Of a DNA stretch of 64,000 nt, positions 43,377 to 51,886 are shown in pieces. Origin of the DNA: Acidobacteriota bacterium. Lineage in GTDB: Bacteria > Acidobacteriota > Thermoanaerobaculia > UBA5066 > Gp7-AA6. The DNA lies in assembly GCA_020199905.1 (NCBI GenBank), contig JAIVJS010000011.1, positions 1-64,000 on the forward strand, given 5' to 3'. A model generated the notes under the pieces. It ran no database searches. It was given only the letters and a program-made list of their open reading frames with translations, and was not told the DNA's origin. Position 1 is the first letter of the stretch, and every line of letters starts with the position of its first letter. Both the position numbers and the translations under genes were made by a program.

Positions 43377-45689
43377 CTAGAATCGCACCTCGAGACCTCC
43401 GGCCCATCGGCGTCCGGGCGCGGGGTATCCGTCGACCTCCGCGTACGCCCTGTCGGCGAGATTCTCCATCCGCACATAGGGCGCGAACAGCCCGGCGCGA
43501 TACCGCGCGAAGAAGTCGATCCGCACGTATCCTGGATCTCGGACCCGCTCCCGGGTGAGCGCGTCGAAGTCGGCGCGCGGACCGACGAGCGCCGCGCGCG
43601 GCGACAGATCGAGACCGGGAAGGGGCTCGATCGTGAGGCCGACCGACGCGGAGTTGCGCGCCCTCCGGATCAACGGGAGCCCGGTCTCGCGATCGCGAGC
43701 GTCGAGGTACCGATAGCTCGCGTCCGCCGCCAGCCCCGAGGTCAGAGGCTGCCGCCACGCGATCTCCAGGCCTCGAGTCCGCGCGCGCCCCACGTTGAAG
43801 TTCTGAAATCGCGAAAAGTCGTACACGATCAGGTGGCGGAAGTCGTTCCAGAACAGGGAGAGCTCGACGCGGCCGGAACCGGCCTGGCTCTCGACTCCCG
43901 CGTCGAACGAGGTGGACCGCTCGGGCTGCAGGGCCGGATTGCCCGAGAAGGGGTAATACAGCTCGCCGACCGACGGCGCCCGAAATCCGGTGCCGGCGGA
44001 GGCGCGCAGCTTCCAGCCGCCGGCGCGCCAGGCCATCGTCGCGCGCGGGCTCCAGGCGGCGCCGTACTGGGAGTGGCGGTCGTAGCGCAGCCCGGCGGTC
44101 ACGATCGCCGCGCCGAGCCGAACCGAGTCTTCCGCGCCGACGTGCCACAGCGTCGCGCGTGCTCCGTCCAGGTTCGAGCCGAAGTTCGAGGCATCGTCTA
44201 CGGTCCAGCGTTCCCAGCCCCCGAATCCCGTCACCGTATGAGCGCCCGCGACGAAACTGTCGGAGACGCGCCCCTGAAGCGTCCGGGCATCCGTGTCGGA
44301 ATGAAAACCCGGCGTGTCGTACGAGGGACGCGACGAGGCGAAACCGAGCACGACGGCGGCGGTGTGCCCCTCCGCCGGGTGGAAGGTTGCGGGAAGCGAG
44401 ATGCGTTCCTCCCTCGGGTGATAGCGATCCCGGGGAGACTCCGCTCCGACGGGCCCGGGGAGGCCCAGCTCTCCGTCCGAGATGGCGCCCTCGAGCGCGA
44501 CGTGAAGGCCGTCAGAGAAACGGCCCTCGAGACGCACGGAGCCGGACCGTTCGCGCCAGTCGTCGTTGGCCCGGTCGCCGTCGGAGCGATGGTCCCGAAA
44601 ACTCGCCGCGACGCCCCAGGGACCGGTCCCGCCCGTGGCAAACGCGGTCTCCTCGCGCAGCCGCGCGTTACCGGTTTCGGCGGAGACGCGCCCGGAGAGC
44701 TTTCCGGAGGCGGGGCGCGTGAAGATCTGGATGACGCCGCCGAGCGCGTCGGAACCGTACAGCGCGGAGAACGGGCCGCGGACGATTTCGATCCGGTCGA
44801 CGTTCTCGGTGCTCTGAAGCGCGAAGTCGTACCCCGGGAAAAACGGAGAGTTGACGCGCACACCGTCGACGAGCACGAGCGCGTGCGTCGAGTTGGATCC
44901 CCGCAGAAAGACGGACGTCTGCGAGCCCGGACCGCCGGAGCCCAGAACGTCGACCCCCGGGACCGATCGCAGAGCGTCGGAAACCGTCCTCCAGCCGTTG
45001 CGCTCGATGTCTTCGCGGAGGACGACCGTCGCCGCCGTGCCCAGGTCCTCGCGCTCCTCCGGAGCGGCCGTCGCGGTCACGACGACCGCTTCGGAAACGG
45101 GCGCGGGCACCGGTCCCGCGGGCTGCCCGATCGCATGCCCGCTGACGAACACCAGCCCGAGCGACAGCACGGCCGCGGTCCTCACGGCGCGCACCGCGCC
45201 GCGCCGCGAGAGCGCGTCGAGGCCGAAGAGCATGGCGGTCCCCGCCAGATCCGCCAGAAGCGTGTTCCAGAACCAGGGGATGGCCGCGATGTAGCAGAGC
45301 GCGAGACCGGCAAGGGTCCTGGGGTACGTGTCGAACTGGAGCCAGTTGGCGAAGTTCGTCGCCAGGAAGAAGAAGACCGCGGACCCTCCCGCCAGAGCCG
45401 CGAGCCGCAACGGCCCGGCCGCGGAAGCCGCCAGGCGCCCCGCGAGAACGGTGAGAAGGAAGCAGCCGTACACGGCGGCGCGGATCGGCGTGATCGCTTC
45501 GCGCCCGGTCCCGAGATCCAGAACGAGGTCCGAGAGCGCGAGCGCGAGAACGGGGACCACGAAGGCGAGGCCGCGGGGAAGGCGGGCCCCCGCGTAGAGG
45601 GCGATGGCTCCGAGAGCCACGGCGTTCGGTGGATGCGGGAGAAGCCGGGACAGGGCGCCGAGTAAGGTGAGCAGGACCGCGATCGTCAT
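43377..45689 (-). CDS. btuB: Fusion: DUF6580 membrane domain + BtuB-like TonB-dependent cobalamin receptor
   Basis: A 770-residue open frame with two parts. Residues 1-160 are a DUF6580-type inner-membrane protein (SRLLPHPPNAVALGAIALYAGA, SDLVLDLG, TNFANWLQFDTYPRTLAGLA), about five or six helices. Without a stop, residues 166-189 read as a signal peptide (VRTAAVLSLGLVFVSGHAIG). A TonB-box-like SEAVVVTAT, a plug (about 213-320, VFLRGSNSTHALVLVDGVRV) and a 22-strand-type barrel ending in VRF follow. GGGAGG precedes ATG 45689 and no stop lies between the parts. GTG 45185 could start a normal receptor, but it has no ribosome binding site. The cobalamin riboswitch and the adenosyltransferase gene support cobalamin as substrate. 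Confidence 0.86.
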   Translation of the reverse strand: MTIAVLLTLLGALSRLLPHPPNAVALGAIALYAGARLPRGLAFVVPVLALALSDLVLDLGTGREAITPIRAAVYGCFLLTVLAGRLAASAAGPLRLAALAGGSAVFFFLATNFANWLQFDTYPRTLAGLALCYIAAIPWFWNTLLADLAGTAMLFGLDALSRRGAVRAVRTAAVLSLGLVFVSGHAIGQPAGPVPAPVSEAVVVTATAAPEEREDLGTAATVVLREDIERNGWRTVSDALRSVPGVDVLGSGGPGSQTSVFLRGSNSTHALVLVDGVRVNSPFFPGYDFALQSTENVDRIEIVRGPFSALYGSDALGGVIQIFTRPASGKLSGRVSAETGNARLREETAFATGGTGPWGVAASFRDHRSDGDRANDDWRERSGSVRLEGRFSDGLHVALEGAISDGELGLPGPVGAESPRDRYHPREERISLPATFHPAEGHTAAVVLGFASSRPSYDTPGFHSDTDARTLQGRVSDSFVAGAHTVTGFGGWERWTVDDASNFGSNLDGARATLWHVGAEDSVRLGAAIVTAGLRYDRHSQYGAAWSPRATMAWRAGGWKLRASAGTGFRAPSVGELYYPFSGNPALQPERSTSFDAGVESQAGSGRVELSLFWNDFRHLIVYDFSRFQNFNVGRARTRGLEIAWRQPLTSGLAADASYRYLDARDRETGLPLIRRARNSASVGLTIEPLPGLDLSPRAALVGPRADFDALTRERVRDPGYVRIDFFARYRAGLFAPYVRMENLADRAYAEVDGYPAPGRRWAGGLEVRF

Positions 45690-45797
45690 TCGAACCTCCC
45701 GTTCGACGAGACGAAGATCCCGATCGAGAGAGAGAGGTCCGCGGCCTGCGCGAATTCGAAGGCAGCGCCTCTCCGGTTCCCCGACCGAGAAGTGCGT

Positions 45798-45990
45798 CCG
45801 TCCGGCAGGTCTCCTGACTTCCGGATCCTCCGCCTTCGGGCTCCTTCCCGAACGCGCGACCGATTGCTCGATCACTCGCGCCCAGTGGTTCGTGCCCGGG
45901 GCGTCCCCGGTAACAGTGGCGGGGGCCGCGCGGGAGTTTCACCCGCTTCCCTTATGACCCGGCTCTGTTCGAGGCCCGGGTCAACGCCAG
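45798..45990 (-). ncRNA. Cobalamin riboswitch
   Basis: On the minus strand the conserved B12 box, AAGTCAGGAGACCTGCC, lies at about 45804-45820. Upstream are GGGAAGCGGGTGAAACTCCC and CCGCCACTGT, the other conserved core elements of the adenosylcobalamin aptamer, in the right order. The aptamer ends about 110 nt before the ATG of the BtuB fusion, whose strong ribosome binding site can be masked. It should switch off the operon when cobalamin is abundant. Confidence 0.95.
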
Positions 45991-46016
45991 ACGGATTCAA
46001 AGATCTCGAGTGCGGG

Positions 46017-46045
46017 ACGATACGCTCCGGGTTTCCGTAATGCAA
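46017..46045 (-). promoter_or_regulatory. Candidate promoter of the cobalamin operon
   Basis: On the minus strand TTGCAT (46040-46045) and TATCGT (46017-46022) are separated by exactly 17 bp and would start transcription near 46010, just upstream of the riboswitch aptamer. Confidence 0.55.
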
Positions 46046-46052
46046 CCCGGAG
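46025..46052. terminator. 9-bp hairpin between the DHS-like gene and the riboswitch
   Basis: CTCCGGGTT (46025-46033) pairs with AACCCGGAG (46044-46052) around a 10-nt loop. It lacks a U-tract. It may be a weak terminator for the DHS-like gene, or simply overlap the cobalamin promoter. Confidence 0.4.
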
Positions 46053-46060
46053 AATCTTCC

Positions 46061-46116
46061 GTCGTCAGTTTTCAGTCGTCCGTGGACGCCTCGAGCCATC
46101 CGGTCGACTGAGAACT
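46061..46116. repeat. Degenerate heptad array
   Basis: GTNNTCA/GTCGTCC-type units at 46061-46081 and a GACTGAG/AACTACT pair at the right end, which overlaps the stop codon (46115-46117) of the DHS-like gene. Confidence 0.55.
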
Positions 46117-47236
46117 ACTTGATCCGCTTCACCTTTCGGAGGATGTCGCCGTCCCAGTCGTGCGCCAGCCGCGTCCGGTCCTTTGCGGCGCCCTTCTGGA
46201 GCGCGTATCCATACAGCATCGGAAGGGCGACAGACGTCTCGATGAACGCCATCTCGTGGGTCGCCTGCTTGGAGACCTTGCCCCACGACGTCGCCTCGGA
46301 CAGGGTCGACCCTCCAAGTCCGCCCCAGTGCGGCGCGTCGGTCGTGATCTGAAGCGCGTACTTGTGGCCGCCGGTGTCGATCCCGAAGATGTAGGACATC
46401 ACGATCGAGTCGTTGATGTAGTTCTTCGGCACGCCTCCGGACACGTAGATCGCGGCCGTCGCGGAGCTCTGGACGACGATCTGCGTGAGCTCGTAGTTGT
46501 CGCGGATCGAGGAGATCGTGAAAGGCTCCTTTCCCGCTTTCCGCGCGCGGTGGTAGTGCTCTGTCAATCCGATCCCGATCGAGGAGTCGTTCAAGGCGGG
46601 CACGAAGAGCGGTACCCCGCGGCGCGCGCACGCGCCGAGGATCGAGCCCGCGTCGCCCCGCGCCCGCTCGGCGAGCAGCGCGAGGAAGGCGCGAGAGGAC
46701 AGAGAGCGGGGTGCGAGCGAATCGGCAAACTTCGAGACCGCAAGATCGGTCTCCCAGTATTTTTCCTCGTCGATGAAGGTGTCGTAGAGGCGGTCGATGT
46801 AGAGGTCTCGCAGCTCCTTGTCGTCCGCGTCGGGGCTGCCGTGGTAATGGCGCCCGCCCCGCACCTGGTAGTAGTCCTGCGAAATGATCGCGCCGGTCGA
46901 GACGAGTACGTCGACCATGTTGTTTTCGATCAGGTCGACGATCACCTGACGCATCCCCGCGGCGATCAGGGACCCGGCGAGCCCGAGGAAGATGGTCGGC
47001 CGCTGCCGGTCGCGAAGCATGCCCTCGAACACCGCCGCGCACTTGCCGAGGGCCCGCGCCTGGAACGAAGCGTTGCGGTAGGAGTCGAGCAGTTCCGAGA
47101 CGGTGGTTTTTTCGGTCAGCCGGACCGGCGTCGTCGGACGGCCGAGGAGCGCTTTCTTGCGCTTCCGGTCGACTCCGACCGCGGCTTCGTGCGTGTACTC
47201 GCGGGCGCTCGCCGCGGCTCTTTTTTTCGATCCCAT
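46115..47236 (-). CDS. Deoxyhypusine-synthase family protein
   Basis: A 373-residue member of the deoxyhypusine synthase family, which transfers the aminobutyl group of spermidine using NAD. VLVSTGAIISQDYY and YVSGGVPKNYINDS are NAD and substrate blocks. LSEATSWGKVSKQATHE holds the catalytic lysine, K320. Bacteria lack eIF5A, and bacterial homologues have been linked to homospermidine or other polyamine transfers; the actual acceptor here is unknown. ATG 47236 starts inside the larB gene (121-bp overlap in another frame). The conserved fold begins near residue 40, so a later start cannot be excluded. Confidence 0.88.
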   Translation of the reverse strand: MGSKKRAAASAREYTHEAAVGVDRKRKKALLGRPTTPVRLTEKTTVSELLDSYRNASFQARALGKCAAVFEGMLRDRQRPTIFLGLAGSLIAAGMRQVIVDLIENNMVDVLVSTGAIISQDYYQVRGGRHYHGSPDADDKELRDLYIDRLYDTFIDEEKYWETDLAVSKFADSLAPRSLSSRAFLALLAERARGDAGSILGACARRGVPLFVPALNDSSIGIGLTEHYHRARKAGKEPFTISSIRDNYELTQIVVQSSATAAIYVSGGVPKNYINDSIVMSYIFGIDTGGHKYALQITTDAPHWGGLGGSTLSEATSWGKVSKQATHEMAFIETSVALPMLYGYALQKGAAKDRTRLAHDWDGDILRKVKRIK

Positions 47237-47901
47237 CGACGCGGACCTCCGGAAAGAATTCGGTACGCGGCCATCGCGGCCCCGTAACCGGAGTCAATGT
47301 TCACCGCCGTGACGCCGTTCGCGCACGAGTTCACGGCCGAAAGGAGCGCTGCGAGACCTCCGAAGGCGGCGCCGTAGCCGCGCGCCGTGGGGACCGCGAT
47401 CAAGGGCCGCCCGACGAGACCCGCGATCACCGAGAAGAGCGACGCCTCCATGCCCGCGACCGCGATGACGACGTCGGCGCGCTCGATCTCCTCGAGTCTC
47501 GAGAGAAGGCGCAGGAGCCCGGCGACTCCGACATCGGGGACGATCCCCGATGTCACGCCGAGGTACTCGAGCGTCTTGCGCGCCTCCTCCGCGGCGTCCA
47601 TGTCCATCGTTCCGGCGGTGACGATGCAGACCGTCCCCTCGACCCGCGGCATCGGTTTGCCGACGGAGAGATGGAGGGTGCGCGAGCGAGGGTCGTAGTC
47701 GGCGCGGCCCGGAAGCGGCGATGAGCCCGCGACCTCTTCCCACGCCTCGGGCGAAAGGCGCGTCACGAGGACATCGTGAGCGCGGGCGAGCTGGCGGCAG
47801 ATCTCGGCGATCTGAACCACGGACTTCCCGTCCGCGAGCACGACCTCGGGAAAGCCGACGCGCCGCAGTCGGTCGAAGTCGAGCGTGTAGTCCGCGGTCA
47901 C
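47116..47901 (-). CDS. larB: LarB-like carboxylase of nickel-pincer cofactor biosynthesis
   Basis: A 261-residue protein with a PurE-like C-terminal domain. LarB carboxylates and hydrolyses nicotinic acid adenine dinucleotide in the synthesis of the nickel-pincer nucleotide. Typical blocks are FPEVVLADGKS, VTAGTMDMDAAEEARKT, PDVGVAGLLRLL, VIAVAGMEASLFSV and NSCANGVTAVNIDSGYGAA. The last 35 residues are an Arg/Lys/Ser-rich tail read out of frame through the start of the DHS-like gene. The GTG at 47901 has no Shine-Dalgarno; TAAGAT (47908-47913) is 6 nt upstream, suggesting a leaderless message. No larC, larE or lactate racemase gene is visible. Confidence 0.87.
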   Translation of the reverse strand: MTADYTLDFDRLRRVGFPEVVLADGKSVVQIAEICRQLARAHDVLVTRLSPEAWEEVAGSSPLPGRADYDPRSRTLHLSVGKPMPRVEGTVCIVTAGTMDMDAAEEARKTLEYLGVTSGIVPDVGVAGLLRLLSRLEEIERADVVIAVAGMEASLFSVIAGLVGRPLIAVPTARGYGAAFGGLAALLSAVNSCANGVTAVNIDSGYGAAMAAYRILSGGPRRWDRKKEPRRAPASTRTKPRSESTGSARKRSSAVRRRRSG

Positions 47902-47913
47902 GGGGGGATCTTA

Positions 47914-48037
47914 TTGTGAGTTGTCAGTTTTCAGTTGTCAGTTGTCAGTTGTCAGTCGAGGCCGGGACGCCGGGCGCTGGGTGTGAGGCGCCGGGCGGAT
48001 TCGGGGCCGGAAAAGAACGCTCAACGCTGAACAGGCC
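47914..48037. repeat. Composite heptad region running into the DUF1573 gene
   Basis: Six TTGTCAG-type units (47914-47955), a GCCGGGA/CGCCGGG-type stretch (about 47957-47997), and ACGCTCA/ACGCTGA units (about 48018-48031). Three repeat classes are stacked, and the last ~30 codons of the DUF1573 gene lie within them. Confidence 0.88.
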
Positions 48038-48712
48038 TTCCGGAGCGTCCGCGGTGACGGTGATCCGGACGCGATACTGCTCGCCCGGGTGCCCGGGGAT
48101 CTTGTCCTTGTCGCCGGCCGGCGCGATCTCCGCCTTGACGTAGGGCTGGGAGGCCTCGGCGACTGTCGGCTTGAAGGTCTTCTCTTCGGAGAGGAGGATC
48201 ACGTCGCGCGAATCCGTGTCGCCCTTGACGACGGCCACGCGGACGTAGGGCTGCGGCAGGATGTCCACGAACGGCTTGACCGTGGCCTTGATGAAGAGGT
48301 TGATCTGTCCCCGCTCGGGGTCGTTCGAGACGAGGAGGACCGACTTCGAGATCGGGCCCGAGAAGGCCTTGGTGTCGACCGAGGTGACGACCTTGCCCTC
48401 GCCGCCCGGCTTGATGACCTTGTCGAAGTTCGCCACGGTGCAGCCGCACCCCGGGCGCGCGTCGTTGATCATGAGATCGGAGCCGCCGTTGTTCTTGATC
48501 AGGAAGGTCGTCTCGATCACCTGGCCTTTGGCGACGATTCCGGCGTCCTTCGTCTCGGGGATGACCTCGATCTTGGGCGCCGCGACGACCGCCGCCTTCG
48601 CCTTCGGATCCGCGGCCTTGGCCCTGGCGGCCGGCTTCTGCTGAGCGCTGACGGCGCCTGCGGTGAGCAGGGCGGTGAGCGCGACACACGTGAGGCGTTG
48701 GATCTGACGCAT
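47945..48712 (-). CDS. DUF1573 periplasmic protein, 3' end replaced by repeats
   Basis: A 255-residue exported protein. Signal peptide (1-23, ending GAVSAQ), an Ala/Lys linker, then a DUF1573 immunoglobulin-like domain with FLIKNNGGSDLMINDARPGCGCTVANFD, the usual CGCT motif, and LLVSNDPERGQINLFIKATV. A second beta domain follows. At residue 224 (GLFSVERSF...) the sequence enters heptad repeats that encode the remaining residues to ASTDN and supply the stop codon, so the last strand of the second domain is probably missing. AGGAGG precedes ATG 48712. It is divergent from mpl. The role of DUF1573 proteins is poorly known. Confidence 0.82.
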   Translation of the reverse strand: MRQIQRLTCVALTALLTAGAVSAQQKPAARAKAADPKAKAAVVAAPKIEVIPETKDAGIVAKGQVIETTFLIKNNGGSDLMINDARPGCGCTVANFDKVIKPGGEGKVVTSVDTKAFSGPISKSVLLVSNDPERGQINLFIKATVKPFVDILPQPYVRVAVVKGDTDSRDVILLSEEKTFKPTVAEASQPYVKAEIAPAGDKDKIPGHPGEQYRVRITVTADAPEGLFSVERSFPAPNPPGASHPAPGVPASTDN

Positions 48713-48832
48713 TCCGAGGTCCTCCTGTCTTACTATGCCGGAAGGTCGAAACTCGGTGGAACGACGGAATATTTCCACGAAACGGCGCAAAACGCGGACT
48801 TTTCGAGAGCGTCGGGCCCCGGAGGAGTTCTC

Positions 48833-50239
48833 TTGAAGATCCACATGGTGCCGATCGGGGGGACGGCCATGGTTCCGCTGGCCGCGCTGCTGGCGGAAAA
48901 GGGACACAGGATCACCGGCTCGGACCTCGAGCTCTACCCCCCGATGTCCACACTCCTGGAATCCCTGGCGATCCCGGTCCGCCGGGGGTTCGCCCCGGAC
49001 AACGTCCCGGCAGACGCCGAGCGCGTGATCGTCGGAAACGCCGCCCTTCGGGACAACGTCGAGGCGGCGGAGGCGGCGCGCCGGAATCTCCCCGTGCTGT
49101 CGATGCCGACCGCGATCCGCGAGTTCCTCCTGCCGGGGAAGACTTCTGTGGTCGTGACGGGGACGCACGGAAAGACGACGACGACGGCGCTCGTCGCCTG
49201 GATGCTGCTCGACTCGGGCCGGGATCCCGGGTTCATCGTGGGCGGAGAGATGCGCAACCTCGGGCACGGATACCGCCTCGGGGCCGGTCCCCACTTCGTG
49301 CTCGAGGGGGACGAGTACAACGCGGCGTTCTTCGACCGCGGCCCGAAGTTTCTCCATTACGAGCCGCGGCACCTGTTCATCGGAAACATCGAGTACGACC
49401 ACGCCGACCTCTATCCCGACATCGCGTCGATCGAAGACGCGTTCCGGCAGGTCTCGGCCCTGGTGCCCGCCGGCGGGATCGTCGCCGTCAACACGGACGA
49501 TCGCCGCGCGATCGACGCGGCGCGCCGCGGAGGCGCCGGCGAAGCCGGCAGGGCGCGCCTCGTCCGCGTGTCCCTCGACGACCGGGACGCCGATTTTTCG
49601 GCCGCCGGCGCCGAAGAGGGATCTTCCGGAACGCGGTTCACGCTTCTCGAAGCCGGGCGGCCCGCCGCGCGGCTCTCCTCGCCGCTCGTCGGAACGCACA
49701 ACCTCCGCAATGCGCTCGGCGCGGTCGCCCTGGTCCGGGGGCTCGGTCTCTCGGCGGAGGAGATCGGGCGCGCCCTCCCCCGCTTCTCCGGCGTGCGCCG
49801 CCGGCTCGAGGTCAAGGGGGAGCGAAACGGCATCCTGGTCGTCGACGATTTCGCGCATCATCCGACGGCCGTCCGCGGCACGCTTCAGGCGGCGCGCTCG
49901 CGGTGGCCCGGACGCCGAGTCTGGGCGCTCTTCGAGCCGCGATCCAACACGGCTGGCCGCAAGATGTTCGAACAGGAGTATGCCGACGCCTTTTCGGCGG
50001 CCGACGCGCTCGTCGTGGCGCCCGTCTTCCACGCGCGGCGGCTCGAGCCGGTCGGCGTGCTCGATCGCGCGGCGCTGGTCCGACGGTTCACCGACGCGGG
50101 CCGGCCGGGATTCGCCCCGGAATCCCTCGAGGAGATTCCGGCGCTCCTGAAGGCGGAGGCGCGTTCGGGAGACGTCCTTCTCCTGATGTCCTCGGGCGCT
50201 TTCGGAAAGCTGCCGGCGACGCTCCTCGACAGCCTTTAG
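48833..50239 (+). CDS. mpl: UDP-MurNAc:L-Ala-gamma-D-Glu-mDAP ligase (murein recycling)
   Basis: A 468-residue Mur ligase that attaches recycled tripeptide to UDP-MurNAc. The Rossmann start KIHMVPIGGTAMVPLAALL and SDLELYPPMSTLLE are typical of Mpl. The ATP loop VTGTHGKTTTT is at about 108-117, the central EGDEYN at about 160, and HHPTAVRGTL opens the C-terminal domain. The start is TTG 48833: GGAGGAG is placed 5 nt upstream, and the Mpl N-terminus aligns from this residue. The membrane-protein gene follows 6 nt later. Together with dapF it indicates mDAP-type peptidoglycan. Confidence 0.94.
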   Translation: MKIHMVPIGGTAMVPLAALLAEKGHRITGSDLELYPPMSTLLESLAIPVRRGFAPDNVPADAERVIVGNAALRDNVEAAEAARRNLPVLSMPTAIREFLLPGKTSVVVTGTHGKTTTTALVAWMLLDSGRDPGFIVGGEMRNLGHGYRLGAGPHFVLEGDEYNAAFFDRGPKFLHYEPRHLFIGNIEYDHADLYPDIASIEDAFRQVSALVPAGGIVAVNTDDRRAIDAARRGGAGEAGRARLVRVSLDDRDADFSAAGAEEGSSGTRFTLLEAGRPAARLSSPLVGTHNLRNALGAVALVRGLGLSAEEIGRALPRFSGVRRRLEVKGERNGILVVDDFAHHPTAVRGTLQAARSRWPGRRVWALFEPRSNTAGRKMFEQEYADAFSAADALVVAPVFHARRLEPVGVLDRAALVRRFTDAGRPGFAPESLEEIPALLKAEARSGDVLLLMSSGAFGKLPATLLDSL

Positions 50240-50245
50240 GGGACC

Positions 50246-51886
50246 ATGCGCCCGCAGCGGATCCTCTTTGTCTTCCTCGGGGCAGCGGGCCTGGCGATCT
50301 ACCTCTGGACGGCGCTCCGCGCGCCGGTGATCCTGTGGTCCGACAGCCGGCTTGACCTGTCGTGGGCGGAGCACGGGATCGGGCTCTGGAAAGCGGTGCC
50401 GCAATCGACGGAAGTTCATCCCCTGAAGCCGGGGTTCCTGCTCTTTCTGCGGGCCGCCGGCCCTGTCTTCTCGTCGGCGGGCAGAGAGCGGTCCATCGTC
50501 ATCGTCCAGTCGCTCCTGCTCTGGGCCTCCATTTTCTTGACCTGCGCGTTCCTCGCGCGCAGGCGGGGCATGACTGTCGGGCTAACGGGCCTCCTGGCGA
50601 TCTTCTGCTTCCTGCGCTTGAGAAACTCGGCGAGCGCCGTGATGTCGGAGGCTCTGGCGGCGGCGCTTTTTCTGCCGTTGAGCGCCATTGCGTTCGAGCG
50701 GCCCCGCAATCGGCGGCTCGTTCCGGTGGTCGCCCTTCCTCTGCTGGTTCTTTTCTGGGTGCGACCGAACGTCGGCGTCATCGCCTTTCTCGTTCTCCTC
50801 GCCGGGTGGGGTCTCGAGAAATGTTGGAGAGAAATTCTGGTCGTCGGAGTCCTGATGACTGCGGGAGTTCTGATTTCCTGGTCAGCCACGCGGCAGTTCG
50901 CTGGCCAGGAGCCCGGCCGAGGAATTGCCGGCGTGGTTCTCTTTGGAAGCGCCGAGTATGGCTGGTTGCCGTCGCTCGGAATCTGGCCTGGAACGGAGGG
51001 TTCGTGGCTTTCGAATCCCCGGCTGCGCCTCGCTGCGCGCAATTGGGTTCAGACTCTTCGCCTTCCCGCCGCGGATCGCGATCGGGAGCTCGCCTGGCGC
51101 GCCCTCCACGGAATCTTTGGACTGGAGTACTACGACGCGCGTTGGTCGAGGATCTATCGAATGCTGGACAAGACCGAACGAATCGCCGGGCTTTTTCTAC
51201 TCGTGGCGGCAATCGCGCTCTCTGTTTCCGCGGGAAGACGCGATGCTGTGGTTGCCGTCTGCGCGACCTCGCTGCTGGCGCTACTGATCGCGCACAACCT
51301 GCTCTTCGCCTCCAGTCCGCGGCTGATTCTACCCTTTCTGCCGGCCTTCCTCACGATGGCCGCCGCCGCCGCTCACGCGCGGCCCCGCTTCGGAGCCGGT
51401 CCCTTCGTTTTTCTGGGCCTGGTCGTGATCGCGCTCGCGATCGCCCCTCAAGTCAGCTCCTGGGACTGGGGGCAGATCGAGACTGCCGGTGTGATCCTGC
51501 AACAGCGGATCCCCGCTCGCGCCTTGCCACGGTCTTCTCCGGCCACCCTCCACGTCCGGATCGCTCCGCCGGGCGGCCACTCCGCGCATCTGATCGTCAC
51601 CATCGCCGATCGCGTCCTCTATCGCAGCACGGAGGACCACGACCGCACCCGTCCCCTGATCACGGTCCCGCTCCCCCCGGAAGTCCTCCGGGAAAATGCG
51701 GCGGCTCCTCTCGTAATGCGGCTGACCTCTACGGGCGAGTACAACCCCGTGTCGTACCTGCTCTTCCCGGTCCTTCCACCGCCGTGGCGAACGGGCGCCT
51801 CTCGGGCGGATCGAATGGGCCTCTCGCCCGGCTCCGACATCGATTTCGGCGCGCTCGACTGGTGGGCGCACGCCGGAACCCGTTGA
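50246..51886 (+). CDS. Polytopic membrane protein, glycosyltransferase-C-like
   Basis: A 546-residue inner-membrane protein with about ten helices in residues 1-410 and a soluble C-terminal domain (about 420-546). The arrangement (a short first helix, then a loop with WSDSRLDLSWAEHG where GT-C enzymes have their acidic catalytic loop, many helices, and a periplasmic tail) resembles lipid-linked-sugar glycosyltransferases, but I find no firm family signature. GGGGACC precedes the ATG, 6 nt after mpl. Its stop is directly adjacent to the stop of the convergent GT39-like gene. Confidence 0.7.
   Translation: MRPQRILFVFLGAAGLAIYLWTALRAPVILWSDSRLDLSWAEHGIGLWKAVPQSTEVHPLKPGFLLFLRAAGPVFSSAGRERSIVIVQSLLLWASIFLTCAFLARRRGMTVGLTGLLAIFCFLRLRNSASAVMSEALAAALFLPLSAIAFERPRNRRLVPVVALPLLVLFWVRPNVGVIAFLVLLAGWGLEKCWREILVVGVLMTAGVLISWSATRQFAGQEPGRGIAGVVLFGSAEYGWLPSLGIWPGTEGSWLSNPRLRLAARNWVQTLRLPAADRDRELAWRALHGIFGLEYYDARWSRIYRMLDKTERIAGLFLLVAAIALSVSAGRRDAVVAVCATSLLALLIAHNLLFASSPRLILPFLPAFLTMAAAAAHARPRFGAGPFVFLGLVVIALAIAPQVSSWDWGQIETAGVILQQRIPARALPRSSPATLHVRIAPPGGHSAHLIVTIADRVLYRSTEDHDRTRPLITVPLPPEVLRENAAAPLVMRLTSTGEYNPVSYLLFPVLPPPWRTGASRADRMGLSPGSDIDFGALDWWAHAGTR

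Noticed and set aside
42954-45665. A 903-codon rightward frame opposite the BtuB fusion
   Set aside because: No recognisable domain; it is a shadow of the conserved leftward genes.
46025-46052. Strong terminator of the DHS-like gene
   Set aside because: The hairpin is good but has no U-tract and overlaps a plausible promoter, so it is kept only as a weak candidate.
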